From Cryomorpha ignava (GTDB taxonomy: Bacteria; Bacteroidota; Bacteroidia; Flavobacteriales_D; Cryomorphaceae): a stretch of DNA of 64,000 nt. Below the pieces are notes generated by a model that was not told where the DNA came from, did not search any database, and was given only the letters and a program-made list of their open reading frames with translations. The position numbers and the translations under genes are program-made. The stretch is from NCBI RefSeq assembly GCF_010686655.1, contig NZ_JAAGVY010000007.1, forward strand, positions 93,705 to 157,704, read 5' to 3'. How positions within the stretch are numbered: position 1 is the stretch's first letter; each line of letters opens with the position of its first letter. Positions 34,801-43,013 of the stretch are shown here, in pieces.

Positions 34801-36248
34801 TCTCCAAAATGCCATTCCCATTCTGCGATGTTTCCCGGTATATAATAAGAGCTTTCATCGTTAAATACGGTTTGAAGAGGCGCGCAGCCCTGTGTTTTTG
34901 TTGGATAGAAGAGGGCATTCGGCAAGGCAATTGAATCAATAATTTGTGCAGTGCCTGTGCAACCATTTATTGTAGTGAAGGTGACTAAAGTTCCAAAAAT
35001 CTCCAACCCATTCCTATCATATTCACCCGGGCCGATGTAATCAAGCGGATGTGTAGGATTAGCCTCTGTTGAGGTTTCCCCACCATAAAAATTCCATGAG
35101 TATTCGTCAATAATGTAATCTGAAGAAACGGAATAGGTGAAGTCGGCCGGTTTAAAACAGGCGTACCCCGGATTTGAAACAATCTGGGCGGTAGGAATTT
35201 CAGTTTCCACTGTGGTGGATGCCTGAGCAGAACAACCTGATACATTAATTGAATATGTAACGGTAAAAATTCCTTCAGAATTATACGTGTGGAAAAGCGA
35301 ATAGCCTGAAGTGCCATCACCATAATTAAACAACCCACCTTGTGTACCGTCTATTTCAAATTGCACATCGCCGCATGAAACCCCATTTGTAAGGCCCAAA
35401 ACATTAATCTCGGCAGTGGGTTGCTGCACCGATACCGGAATTGATAAGGTGGCCGTACATCCCACATTATCTGTCGCCGTATATACAATGGTATAAGTAC
35501 CTTCGGATGTATAGGTTATTGAGCCGGGTATTTGCTGGTCAGATGTTTCGCCGTTGCCAAAATCCCAACTATGGGTCAGTGCAGATCCGGTGGGGCTATT
35601 TGAAGTTGTAGCATTGGTAAAAGAAACATTTAGCGGAGCCTCACAAGCCACTACCGGATTTGGATTGGTTGTAATATTAATTGTCGGCGGTTGAGAAACG
35701 GCTACTGCATTACTTTCGTTAACAGAGGCCGTGCATCCATTTCCATCTGTTACAATAAGTGTTACCGTATAAGTTCCGGGATTGGCGTAAGTATGATTTA
35801 CGCTTGGACCCGTGCCGCCAGATCCATCACCGTAATCCCACTGCACATTTGTGATGGCCGATCCACTTCCTCCTGTTGAGGCATCTGTGAATTGAATCGA
35901 TTCACCAAGGCAAATACCATCAGCCGGCAATAAGTTAAAATCTACCACCGGATTAGCATAAACTGTAATTGTGAGGTTAGCACTCACCGAGGAGCCTCCG
36001 CTGGTAGCCGTGTAGGTAACGTTATAAACTCCGGGATTGGCAAAACTGTGGGTCGGACTCGGTAAGTTTGAAGTAGCTCCGTCATCAAAATTCCATAATA
36101 TATTGGTGGGATTTACAAAACTGCTGTTAAAAATTACACTTGCCAAAGGCGCGCAGCCTTCGGTTTCACTTGCGTTAATCTGGGCATTTAAAGCTATAGT
36201 GCTTAATGTTAGGACGGTAGTCGCAATCAGGAAAAAAATATATTTCAT
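31848..36248 (-). CDS. Giant PKD-repeat surface protein with T9SS type B (gliding) C-terminus
   Basis: 1466 residues. Signal peptide FFLIATTVLTLSTIALNAQ, then more than a dozen PKD-like beta-sandwich repeats, each with a form of WxFGDG (for example WNFDDGATS, WDYGDGSGG, WDFGNGETS, WDFGDGTVI) and HTY/HxF plus a GxYTVTLxVTD strand; most carry a conserved Cys at the domain start. The last 90 residues, LPDAFTPNGDGINDKVFV through IYNRWGEQIFQ to the end, are the CHU_C/T9SS type B sorting domain. Expected to be a cell-surface adhesin or gliding-associated protein. Divergent to a metalloprotease, PorP/SprF and OmpA-family genes that likely form its secretion set. Confidence 0.92.
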   Translation of the reverse strand: MKYIFFLIATTVLTLSTIALNAQINASETEGCAPLASVIFNSSFVNPTNILWNFDDGATSNLPSPTHSFANPGVYNVTYTATSGGSSVSANLTITVYANPVVDFNLLPADGICLGESIQFTDASTGGSGSAITNVQWDYGDGSGGTGPSVNHTYANPGTYTVTLIVTDGNGCTASVNESNAVAVSQPPTINITTNPNPVVACEAPLNVSFTNATTSNSPTGSALTHSWDFGNGETSDQQIPGSITYTSEGTYTIVYTATDNVGCTATLSIPVSVQQPTAEINVLGLTNGVSCGDVQFEIDGTQGGLFNYGDGTSGYSLFHTYNSEGIFTVTYSINVSGCSAQASTTVETEIPTAQIVSNPGYACFKPADFTYSVSSDYIIDEYSWNFYGGETSTEANPTHPLDYIGPGEYDRNGLEIFGTLVTFTTINGCTGTAQIIDSIALPNALFYPTKTQGCAPLQTVFNDESSYYIPGNIAEWEWHFGDGQILNETETTNPGHSYNNSGEYEAYLIITTTEGCIDTSFTHIIEVGEPVSPTFTIEPTTVCQGEPVQVTNTSVNSDLIDAYSYSGDGFTLDNCTDEAEPELIFDDVTGVQTVTQHVEYNGCIDSYTQNITVLGPIGKLNYECNCDTPLDYTFTATTSEADYWTWDFGDGTVIENSTDDFANHTYLQSSDYIVKLTSYSDATGCEPYIDSTIVKVRQVSANINFQSLACTGESVPMSATNSVDVSNTECNRSYLWYFNDGSRPIKTSLPTTNHVFPQGGDFTTQLFVEDVNGCVDSTSALIRVFDITAAYEADMLFGCPPLEVNFSDLTQADTTIVSWNWNFDDGNTSSDQNPTNIFEDIDYDINNNPLPFTVSLVVTDALGCTSNIQNLVITPLGPNPDFQVIGQSNICVGDVVNFQPTASDINSHTYDWEYGNDSTSIGAGGSSIFTDAGSYDITLTVTDLFGCARTLTQSLVDVQAYPVAIIDPSYEDDEVLCYPVIASFTDASIADVFDSRSWNLNMGGGTLSAQTVQTTFQAPGFYNIDLEVETTYGCISDTTLVVQVQGPVAEIVLNPMAICPGGSIELNLTDTADLATWQFDFGDGNEATNEWPAFHEYEVSFIPTTGQTLITLVMYSPDSVCSSARTTQLIIEEVIAGFDRNNETSVTDSIHCFGIPDLFTNTSTPNATSFLWTYSNGQTYTSAEPPNQNLPPGEYTINLQVESLLGCRDTVEKYMLIYPLPIADVNSGEICRGEDILLTATGGIIYNWQPAGTIDDPTSAVVFASPETSTLYTVLVTDTNDCTSAAQSDVVVYQPAPSIEKDTILRIGDSAFAGFNLGAGYTYEWTPNIELECSTCPGTIFTPLEDRIYTLTITDTLGCFSTDSYFYFEILEVATAGLPDAFTPNGDGINDKVFVKGWGIESLQSFSIYNRWGEQIFQTNSIDEGWDGTYKGELQSPDSYAYIVVVKNYIYGEPTILKGFVDLVR

Positions 36249-36304
36249 CGCTCTTGTTAAGAGTTGCTAAACTAAAAAAAAATCTCGTCCTTTAGGCGAT
36301 TAAA

Positions 36305-37171
36305 ATGAAATTAGTGAGACAAGTTTTATTGATTGCCACATTTTTGAGCATCCTTTTTTTGTGTTCTACGCATACATTTGCTCAAACCGATTTTCGCTGT
36401 GGTACCGTTATTCCTCATGATTATCTCGAATCCCAAAAGAGAGCTATGCCAGGTTATTTTGGCTGTGAGCAAATTAATCGTGTTAACAGAAAAATATCTG
36501 TTCTTTTTCAAGTGATAAGAGACAGTGTTGGCGGTACTGGTGTTACCGATGCAAATCTAGAACAATCGATAAACCGATTGAATGAAATCTGGGCACCAAC
36601 CGGTATTTCTTTCGAATTTTGTGAAAGACGAAATTTGGATAACCATCAGTTTAACGAGTTTGTACAATTAACAGACGGCGAAGACATGGAGGCAATGTAT
36701 TATGAGCCGAACGTTATAAACGTTTTTATTTCAGCAACTGTTAATACCATCTCTCAGGGCGATGTTGCGGGATACGCATACCCACCGGGTGGCAAGGATA
36801 TTGTTCACGTTAAGAAGAGCAGTATGCAAGATCCCGAGTTTCCCGTTTTAATTCACGAAATGGGTCATTTTCTTGGGTTATTACATACCTTTGAAACTTC
36901 TACGGGGGCTGAACTTGCAGATGGTTCAAATTGCACTTCTGCCGGAGATCTAATTTGCGATACCGAAGCAAGCCCAACGAATAATCCCGCCGATTTTAGC
37001 GGAACTAATTGTAACTATATCGGAATGCCGGCTGCTGATGCAATGGGAAATTTTTATGTGCCACCATCAAAAAATTTCATGTCGTATTCAGGTTGTGGAT
37101 GTGAATTTACAAAACAGCAGTACAACCGTATGGTGGAGCAGTATTTACAAATACGAAACTACTTGTGGTAA
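36305..37171 (+). CDS. Secreted pappalysin-like (M43) zinc metalloprotease
   Basis: 288 residues. Signal peptide to FAQ (about residue 27). Zinc site HEMGHFLGLLH at 184-194 (HExxHxxGxxH), a following cysteine-rich segment (NCTSAGDLICDTEASP) and the Met-turn FMSYSGCGCEFT near 260, the arrangement of the M43 ulilysin/pappalysin family. There is no T9SS sorting domain, so it may act in the periplasm or as part of the neighbouring secretion machinery. Its stop overlaps the PorP/SprF start (TAATG), so the two are coupled. Confidence 0.9.
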   Translation: MKLVRQVLLIATFLSILFLCSTHTFAQTDFRCGTVIPHDYLESQKRAMPGYFGCEQINRVNRKISVLFQVIRDSVGGTGVTDANLEQSINRLNEIWAPTGISFEFCERRNLDNHQFNEFVQLTDGEDMEAMYYEPNVINVFISATVNTISQGDVAGYAYPPGGKDIVHVKKSSMQDPEFPVLIHEMGHFLGLLHTFETSTGAELADGSNCTSAGDLICDTEASPTNNPADFSGTNCNYIGMPAADAMGNFYVPPSKNFMSYSGCGCEFTKQQYNRMVEQYLQIRNYLW

Positions 37172-38175
37172 TGCGTTATATTTTTAGTTTTGCATTTGTA
37201 CTGTGTGCCTTTTTGGCAAAAAGTCAAGACCTCCATTTTTCGCTAGCAGATTATTCTCCGCTTACGCTAAATGCCGGAGAAACAGGTCTGTTTGACGGCG
37301 ATTGGCGTGTTACAGGTAACTACCGCCAGCAGTGGAAAAGTATTGGACAGCCCTTTCAAACTATCGCAGCAGCTTATGATCAGCAGATATATGCGCTGCC
37401 AGGCCAATTCAGTGCAGGTTTGGTAGTCGTAAACGATCAAAGTGGTGCTATCGACCTCATAAACAATCGGGTATATCTAAGTATGGCTTATGCCCACAAT
37501 ACTCCGCTTTGGACTTTCAGCGCAGGGATTCAACCCGGGTTTGTCATCAAGAGCTACAATCTGAATGGTACCAGCTTTCCAGAACAATACAACGATAATA
37601 TTGGGATCTATGATCCTTCGCTTCCTTTATCGGAATCAAATTTAAGTAATCAAACAAATTATTTTGATCTGAATGCCGGGCTTGCCGCCGAAAGAAAATT
37701 AAAATCGGGATCGATCAAAGCAGGTTTTTCCGTTCAGCATCTCAATGCGCCAAATGTATCGTTTTTTGATAATAAAGACCAATTGGCACAGCGCTTTAAT
37801 AGCTATGTAAAGTGGAATCACGATTTTAAATCAGATGTTTTCATAAGGACTATGGTGCTGGTTTCTACTCTCCAAAAGGCACAGGAATTAGTTTTTGGCG
37901 GCGATGTGGGTCTCTATGTTTCGGATTCTCCAAACGGCGTGAAAGAAATTTCTCTCGGCATGGATCTGCGAAATGGGTTCAACAGAAATGCAGACGCTTA
38001 TATTTTAAGTCTCGGCGTGGTAATTAGCGATTTTAGGGCTGCTCTAGCCTACGATGTTAATTATTCAAATCTAAATCAGGCTACAAACAACCGCGGAGCT
38101 ATTGAATTCTCGCTAATTTACATTAGTCCCAGTACAGCAATTAAACACATTACTATTCCTTGTGATCGGTATTAA
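37171..38175 (+). CDS. PorP/SprF-family T9SS membrane protein
   Basis: 334 residues from ATG 37171. Signal peptide MRYIFSFAFVLCAFLAKSQ, then the PorP/SprF opening (DLHFSLADYSPLTLNAGETGLFDGDWRV, NYRQQW) and an outer-membrane barrel. In Flavobacterium, SprF is needed to export the type B-domain adhesin SprB, and SprF-like genes usually sit beside type B cargo. Here the PKD adhesin is the obvious cargo. Overlaps the upstream protease by 1 base and the downstream OmpA gene by 14. Confidence 0.92.
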   Translation: MRYIFSFAFVLCAFLAKSQDLHFSLADYSPLTLNAGETGLFDGDWRVTGNYRQQWKSIGQPFQTIAAAYDQQIYALPGQFSAGLVVVNDQSGAIDLINNRVYLSMAYAHNTPLWTFSAGIQPGFVIKSYNLNGTSFPEQYNDNIGIYDPSLPLSESNLSNQTNYFDLNAGLAAERKLKSGSIKAGFSVQHLNAPNVSFFDNKDQLAQRFNSYVKWNHDFKSDVFIRTMVLVSTLQKAQELVFGGDVGLYVSDSPNGVKEISLGMDLRNGFNRNADAYILSLGVVISDFRAALAYDVNYSNLNQATNNRGAIEFSLIYISPSTAIKHITIPCDRY

Positions 38176-40246
38176 AAACATTTTCTTTTGTCTATTTATC
38201 TGTTTGCTATCTCTTCAGAGCTTTGGCCAATTAAGAGATACTGCAGGCTTGAGTGCCGGAAAGCTCAAGAAAATTTCTATAAATGCCGAGCGCTATGGCG
38301 ATTATTATACTGCCTTAAATTATTATTCGGCTTATGCTGCCAAAAAGCAAAATACTGCTGAGGTGCAGTACAAACTTGGCTCGCTTTACGAGAAAAACCG
38401 CGATTATAAAAATGCTGCTGAAACCTATATGAAGGCTTATGGGCTTGATGAAAAAAATCCACAAGCCCTCTACGACCATATTCGAATGGTAAAAATGACC
38501 GGCGATATTGAAAAAGCACGGGTAGAATACAAATCCTTTGAGGACAATATTCGCAAAATGGGTTACCACAATAATTGGAAGCGAATTTTGCGCACCGAAA
38601 TTGCCAGCTGCGATACGGCTCTTGCGCTTATTGCTGACAGCCTTCCGGTGAAAATAACCAATTTGGGACCGGAGATTAATGGCCCGCATCAAGATTTTGC
38701 TCCTATTCCAATAAGCGATTCAGAGTTCGTTTTTGGATCGTTGCGCGAGAATGAAATTAAGTATTTCTCGGTTGATAGTACTACAACTCGCCGCCATCTC
38801 TATATATCTAACCGCGATGAACAGGGTTGGAGCCCTGCGCAACATTGGGATGTGCCGTTTAATAATACAGACTATCAAGTAGTAAACGGCAGCTTCAATA
38901 GAGATGGAGATTTATTCATTTGCACCCGTTGCCAGGAAAATTGGAAGCGCGAGATGACGTGCAAACTATGGTCTGTCAAAAAAGAAAATGGCGACTGGCA
39001 ATCTGCCCAACTATTGCCTGAAGAGATTAACGGAGAAGGACTTATCGTAACTCAGCCAGCTATGGCGTACGATCAAAGAAAAGAGCGTGATGTGCTTTAT
39101 TTTTCCAGCAATAGCCCAGATGGAAAAGGTGGGATGGATATTTTCTATACCTACTTCGATACGCGTAAAAACGCATGGAGCAGACCTAGAAATCTGGGAA
39201 GACGCATAAATGGCGAGGGAGACGAAATAACCCCGTTTTTTAACCAAAAAGAGAAAAAACTCTATTTCAGTTCATCTAGTTATTCAGGCATGGGAGGTAT
39301 TGATATCTACTCATCGCGCGGTGAGCTAAGCAGGTTTGGAAAACCTATAAATATGGGCTATCCCATCAATTCTACTGTTGATGATTTTTATTTTGTACTC
39401 AACGACGATCGCGAAAGTGGTTTTTTGGTTTCCAACCGCGCCGGGGGTTATCAAATGATGAACGAGACCTGCTGCGATGACATATACGAATTCAAAATAG
39501 ACGACGTAGTTCATATTGATATGGAAGGATTCGTAATGCGGGTAGACGAAGAAGACTATGCAAAAGGCGAAGGCGACAAACTTTCATCAAAAGCATTTAA
39601 TACAAATTTTCTCGACGATGTACAGGTTGATCTTTACCTAATTGAAGAGGATCAGGAAGTACTCATGGAGCGTTTTAAAACCAGTGGTGATGGTACTTTT
39701 AAAGTCAACTTTGAGTCTGAAAAGCAATACAAGGTGGTGCTTTCAAAAGAAGGTTTCTTTTCGAATAATATCGATGTAGATACACGGGGAATCTCCGAGT
39801 CTGAAACAATACATCAAAATATTGGCTTGAGTGAAATTAGCGGACGCAGCATTGTAATGGGCAATATAAATTATGAATTTGATTCAGCCGAACTCACTTC
39901 TGAATCGCGTTATGAAATTGACAAAGGAATTCTCAATATCTTGCGTGAAAACCCCGGAATAGTTGTCGAAATAAGTTCGCATACAGATAACCGCGGTGAA
40001 CTCAAATACAATACTGATTTATCTCAGCGCCGAGCCGAAAATGTTATAAAATATCTAACCGAACGGGGTATCGCATCAGACAGACTTCAGGCCAAAGGCT
40101 ATGGTGAGTCAAATCCAATTGCGCCCAACACCAACTCCGATGGTTCTGACAATCCCGAAGGACGCGCGGAAAACCGCCGCACAGAGTTTAAAATTCTCGA
40201 AAACCGGAAAACACTCAGCGATGAAGACGATGAAAACGAAGAGTAA
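38162..40246 (+). CDS. OmpA-family protein with TPR and beta-propeller domains (PorE-like)
   Basis: 694 residues from GTG 38162. Signal peptide (FFCLFICLLSLQSFGQ), TPR repeats (YYTALNYYSAYA, YKNAAETYMKAYGLD), a WD40-like beta-propeller (APIPISDSEFVFGSL, DVLYFSSNSPDGKGGMDIFYT, KLYFSSSSYSGMGGIDIYSS), a carboxypeptidase-regulatory-like domain, and a C-terminal OmpA peptidoglycan-binding domain (ISSHTDNRGELKYNTDLSQRRAENV). The same order as PorE, which anchors the T9SS to peptidoglycan. Probably tethers the adhesin export apparatus encoded here. Confidence 0.9.
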   Translation: MIGIKNIFFCLFICLLSLQSFGQLRDTAGLSAGKLKKISINAERYGDYYTALNYYSAYAAKKQNTAEVQYKLGSLYEKNRDYKNAAETYMKAYGLDEKNPQALYDHIRMVKMTGDIEKARVEYKSFEDNIRKMGYHNNWKRILRTEIASCDTALALIADSLPVKITNLGPEINGPHQDFAPIPISDSEFVFGSLRENEIKYFSVDSTTTRRHLYISNRDEQGWSPAQHWDVPFNNTDYQVVNGSFNRDGDLFICTRCQENWKREMTCKLWSVKKENGDWQSAQLLPEEINGEGLIVTQPAMAYDQRKERDVLYFSSNSPDGKGGMDIFYTYFDTRKNAWSRPRNLGRRINGEGDEITPFFNQKEKKLYFSSSSYSGMGGIDIYSSRGELSRFGKPINMGYPINSTVDDFYFVLNDDRESGFLVSNRAGGYQMMNETCCDDIYEFKIDDVVHIDMEGFVMRVDEEDYAKGEGDKLSSKAFNTNFLDDVQVDLYLIEEDQEVLMERFKTSGDGTFKVNFESEKQYKVVLSKEGFFSNNIDVDTRGISESETIHQNIGLSEISGRSIVMGNINYEFDSAELTSESRYEIDKGILNILRENPGIVVEISSHTDNRGELKYNTDLSQRRAENVIKYLTERGIASDRLQAKGYGESNPIAPNTNSDGSDNPEGRAENRRTEFKILENRKTLSDEDDENEE

Positions 40247-40368
40247 AGTCGGTATCAGAGGCTGATATATCCTGAGCTATCGCCATTTTCCGGAAGGCAA
40301 AATAAGTGTTGTTTTTTTCAAAACAAGTTCGTACTTTATTGGTTAAGCCTTTAGAATTAAATTAAATC

Positions 40369-40920
40369 ATGAAAATTTACACGAAAACAGGCGACAAGGG
40401 AAAGACAAGCTTGCTTGGTGGTTCAAGAGTTGCAAAATACAATCTGCGTATTGAAGCGTATGGAACGGTAGATGAACTTAACGCTCATATTGGCGTTCTT
40501 CGCTCTGGCGAAATAGATGCCGATACCCAGGAAGTTCTTATTTCTATCCAGTCTATGCTTTTTACTTCTGGTTCTCAACTGGCTTCAGAGCCCGGTAAAC
40601 ACAAGATTAAAATTCCTACTCTCAAAGATGAGTCGGTTACTTTTCTTGAGACTCAAATTGATAAAATGGAAGAAGATCTTCCGCCGATGCGAAACTTTGT
40701 ACTTCCGGGCGGACATCCTTCTGTAGCTGCGGCGCACGTGGCAAGAACAGTTTGTAGAAGAGCAGAACGAATTGTACTTCATTTAAAGGATGAAAGCGAT
40801 GTTCCTGATCCGGTTCCCGTTTTTTTAAACAGGCTGTCTGACTTTTTATTCGTGCTAAGCCGAAAATTAAGCAAAGACCTCGGTGCAAAAGAGATGCCGT
40901 GGATTTCTGAAAAGGATTAA
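40369..40920 (+). CDS. PduO-type cob(I)alamin adenosyltransferase
   Basis: 183 residues. N-terminal KIYTKTGDKGKTSLLGG (ATP-binding), EAYGTVDELNAHIG and the C-terminal helix RTVCRRAERIV with the family's Arg/Glu residues. Converts corrinoid to adenosylcobalamin in the cytoplasm. Stands alone between the OmpA gene and a small DUF2795 gene. Its presence implies use of B12 coenzyme. Confidence 0.95.
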   Translation: MKIYTKTGDKGKTSLLGGSRVAKYNLRIEAYGTVDELNAHIGVLRSGEIDADTQEVLISIQSMLFTSGSQLASEPGKHKIKIPTLKDESVTFLETQIDKMEEDLPPMRNFVLPGGHPSVAAAHVARTVCRRAERIVLHLKDESDVPDPVPVFLNRLSDFLFVLSRKLSKDLGAKEMPWISEKD

Positions 40921-40960
40921 AAAACATTAAATCAATTACTTAGCTCACTTTAAAATAAAG

Positions 40961-40990
40961 TTGGCTGTTACAACAAAAATTTTACTTTTG
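40961..40990 (+). promoter_or_regulatory. Promoter of the DUF2795 gene
   Basis: TTG 40961-40963, 19-base spacer, TACTTTTG 40983-40990; start codon 39 bases on. Confidence 0.7.
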
Positions 40991-41028
40991 CGTATTCTTA
41001 AAATACCCAATAAAAACGCCTACAAATT

Positions 41029-41250
41029 ATGTATTGGACACTTGAATTAGCTTCATATCTTGAAGACGCCCCATGGCCTGCAACGAAGGACGAACTTATC
41101 GACTATGCAATGCGTGCAGGAGCTCCGCTAGAAGTAGTAGAGAATCTACAGGAAATTGAAGAGGTGGGCGAGGTCTATGAAACTATAGAAGATATTTGGC
41201 CCGATTATCCCACAAAAGAAGATTTCTTCTTTAATGAAGATGAATATTAG
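41029..41250 (+). CDS. Small acidic DUF2795 protein
   Basis: 73 residues, MYWTLELASYLEDAPWPATKDELIDYAMR then an acidic tail (EDIWPDYPTKEDFFFNEDEY). Matches the DUF2795 pattern common as a single small gene in Bacteroidota; function unknown. Own promoter and terminator. Confidence 0.85.
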   Translation: MYWTLELASYLEDAPWPATKDELIDYAMRAGAPLEVVENLQEIEEVGEVYETIEDIWPDYPTKEDFFFNEDEY

Positions 41251-41275
41251 CTTCTTTTTCAAATAAGATTATTCG

Positions 41276-41304
41276 AGCCGCTGCAATTTTGTAGCGGCTT
41301 TTTA
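41276..41304 (+). terminator. Terminator after the DUF2795 gene
   Basis: AGCCGCT (41276-41282), 10-base loop, AGCGGCT (41293-41299), T run. Confidence 0.85.
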
Positions 41305-41396
41305 TTTAGATAAATAGATTCGAATTTGGCTTTTTAGCCAATGAGTAAAAACTGGAGCAAGAAATCTCGTACTTTCAAATTACGATTACGGAGATA

Positions 41397-41738
41397 ATGG
41401 ACGCGATGAAAAATGTATGCTTTACAATAATAGATACCATTGGGGAATCACATCTTGTTGAAGTAAAACCGTACGCCTACAATTCTCTTATGGAATTTAT
41501 CGTCGATGAACTTTACGAAGAGATTGGCGACTGCATGGGGCGCGCATGGTGTGGCACGTGCATTTTGAGGCAAATAAACGGTAGGCAAATTACTCAGCTT
41601 GAACCAGATGAGAAAATCATGCTTGAAAAATATCCCAATCCAGATAAGGATTGGATAAGGCTGTCATGTCAAATAGAAATTACCCCTGATCTTGAAAATA
41701 CCTGCTGGGAAATTGTAGACAGTAGGTTGATTATGTGA
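41397..41738 (+). CDS. Adrenodoxin-type [2Fe-2S] ferredoxin
   Basis: 113 residues. The four cluster ligands C46, C52, C55 and C91 have spacing C-x5-C-x2-C-x35-C, close to adrenodoxin/Isc-type ferredoxins, and the last Cys sits in RLSCQIEI, the family phrase. The N-terminal half has the beta-grasp pattern (CFTIIDTIGESHLVEV). Carries electrons in the cytoplasm; redox partner unknown since no reductase or isc gene is near. Confidence 0.85.
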   Translation: MDAMKNVCFTIIDTIGESHLVEVKPYAYNSLMEFIVDELYEEIGDCMGRAWCGTCILRQINGRQITQLEPDEKIMLEKYPNPDKDWIRLSCQIEITPDLENTCWEIVDSRLIM

Positions 41739-41751
41739 TTTTTTATCAATT

Positions 41752-41793
41752 CCAAAAACCAAAAACCAAAAACCAAAAACTAAAAGCTAAAAG
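41752..41793. repeat. Heptamer array (CCAAAAA)4(CTAAAAG)2
   Basis: Six 7-bp units. On the minus strand CTTTTAG x2 then TTTTTGG x4; the second TAG is the stop codon (41780-41782) of the barrel protein gene. Same period and placement as the GCCTATT arrays, different sequence. Confidence 0.9.
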
Positions 41794-42472
41794 CCAATCC
41801 CAGCGAAAAGGTAAGTTGATCTGTTCTTGACTGTTGGTTTTCATAGTTGTAAGCACCTTCACGAGAAATATTGATAGATTCAGGATTGATGTATTGCGCA
41901 CGATCGCCTTTTAATTTCTCAAATCGAGCTTCCAAAAATACGCCACTTATTAATCGGTATTGTAAGCCGACTGCCCAGCCGGTTACCCATACAAAATCGC
42001 GGTCTGTAACTTCGGTAAGCGGATCTGTATCAGTGCCATGAGGAGTAACCATCAGCAATTTTGATTTCACGCTATAGGTGCGCATTCCGGCAATAACTTC
42101 GCCATAAGGTCTGAAATCTCCATTGAAAGGTCTAAGCCTTCCGTGAACGTAATAGGTATAGGCGTTGCCGTTGAGTTTTAATTCTGCTTCCTGCTCGTTT
42201 CCCATTTCATCGGCAATATAAACATCGCGCCCTTCTCCGCCGATTTTATTCCAAGCAAATCCACCTCCGGTTTCAATAGGCAATTTAAAGATTGGCATAG
42301 AAAGAGCAGCGTTTAAGCCAAACGGCGTGCCTTTGTAAAGCTCTGCGTACTCACCGCGCGGAACAGCTAATTGTGCACCACCCGATATGGTTGCCCCACG
42401 TCCTGGCAATTGGGCGAAAGCCGATACTGACATGAAGCCTAAAAGAATAGAGAAGAGTAAAACCTTTTTCAT
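41780..42472 (-). CDS. Outer-membrane beta-barrel protein
   Basis: 230 residues. Signal peptide VLLFSILLGFMSVSAFAQ, then an eight-strand-like barrel pattern (GATISGGAQLAV, FGLNAALSMPIF, YYVHGRLRPFNG, WAVGLQYRLISGVFLEARFEKL) ending in the aromatic LTFSLGLAFSF, typical for outer-membrane insertion. Function unknown. Confidence 0.8.
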   Translation of the reverse strand: MKKVLLFSILLGFMSVSAFAQLPGRGATISGGAQLAVPRGEYAELYKGTPFGLNAALSMPIFKLPIETGGGFAWNKIGGEGRDVYIADEMGNEQEAELKLNGNAYTYYVHGRLRPFNGDFRPYGEVIAGMRTYSVKSKLLMVTPHGTDTDPLTEVTDRDFVWVTGWAVGLQYRLISGVFLEARFEKLKGDRAQYINPESINISREGAYNYENQQSRTDQLTFSLGLAFSF

Positions 42473-42985
42473 AACCGATGAATTTGGCTATGGATTCCAA
42501 AGATTGCGCCAAAAATTTAAATAATTGATTACCATTTAATTAGAGTTATTTTCGTTGGTTGATTTTCCGTTTCCGTAATTGGATAATCTATTGGCACTAT
42601 TAACCGCAAAGACGCAAAGGTTGCGCAAAGGCGCGGATGACGCTCGTGTAGCCTACGCACTCCGCCAAGGCTCGCGTCTCGCGAGGCTTTTTTTATCTGG
42701 CGTCCCGCCAGGTTCGCTTTGAATAAAATGAATACTATTAGATATTAACTGATCACAACATAAATGTTATTGGAAATATTAGTCGATTTTCCTTCGAGAA
42801 ACCCGGCGAGACGCCGGACAAAGCGTTGCCAAGCAAAGAGCTTAGCGACAGCGCGCTTTCAGGCTTGTTGCTAACCGTACGTCTCTGCGCAAATAGCGAA
42901 TAGAGAGTTTTAAATACCAATTAATCCATCAAGTTTCAGTGAATTTTTGGATCTGATAAATGTTATTTGTTACTTGAAAAGCCTT
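42473..42985. other. Gene-free spacer with several GC hairpins
   Basis: About 510 bases without a gene. Holds an ACCGCAAAGACGCAAAGG tract (about 42603), a terminator-like CTCGCG-TCT-CGCGAG followed by GCTTTTTTT (42671-42694), CTGGCG-TCC-CGCCAG (42697-42711), and CCGGCG-AGA-CGCCGG (42803-42817). Looks like a mosaic of dispersed repeats. Confidence 0.6.
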
Positions 42986-43013
42986 GCCTATTGCCTATTG
43001 CCTATTGCCTATT
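42986..43013. repeat. (GCCTATT)4 heptamer array
   Basis: Four perfect units of the heptamer also found at 26341; the mfd stop codon TAG (43009-43011) is in the first unit read on the minus strand. Confidence 0.95.

Noticed and set aside
31848..36248. Plus-strand ORFs within the PKD gene (for example 34444-34845)
   Set aside because: Antisense shadows of a repetitive coding sequence; no signal, domain or promoter.
42600..42900. Small RNA or gene in the GC-rich spacer before mfd
   Set aside because: Several hairpins but no promoter match or coherent ORF; looks like a repeat mosaic.
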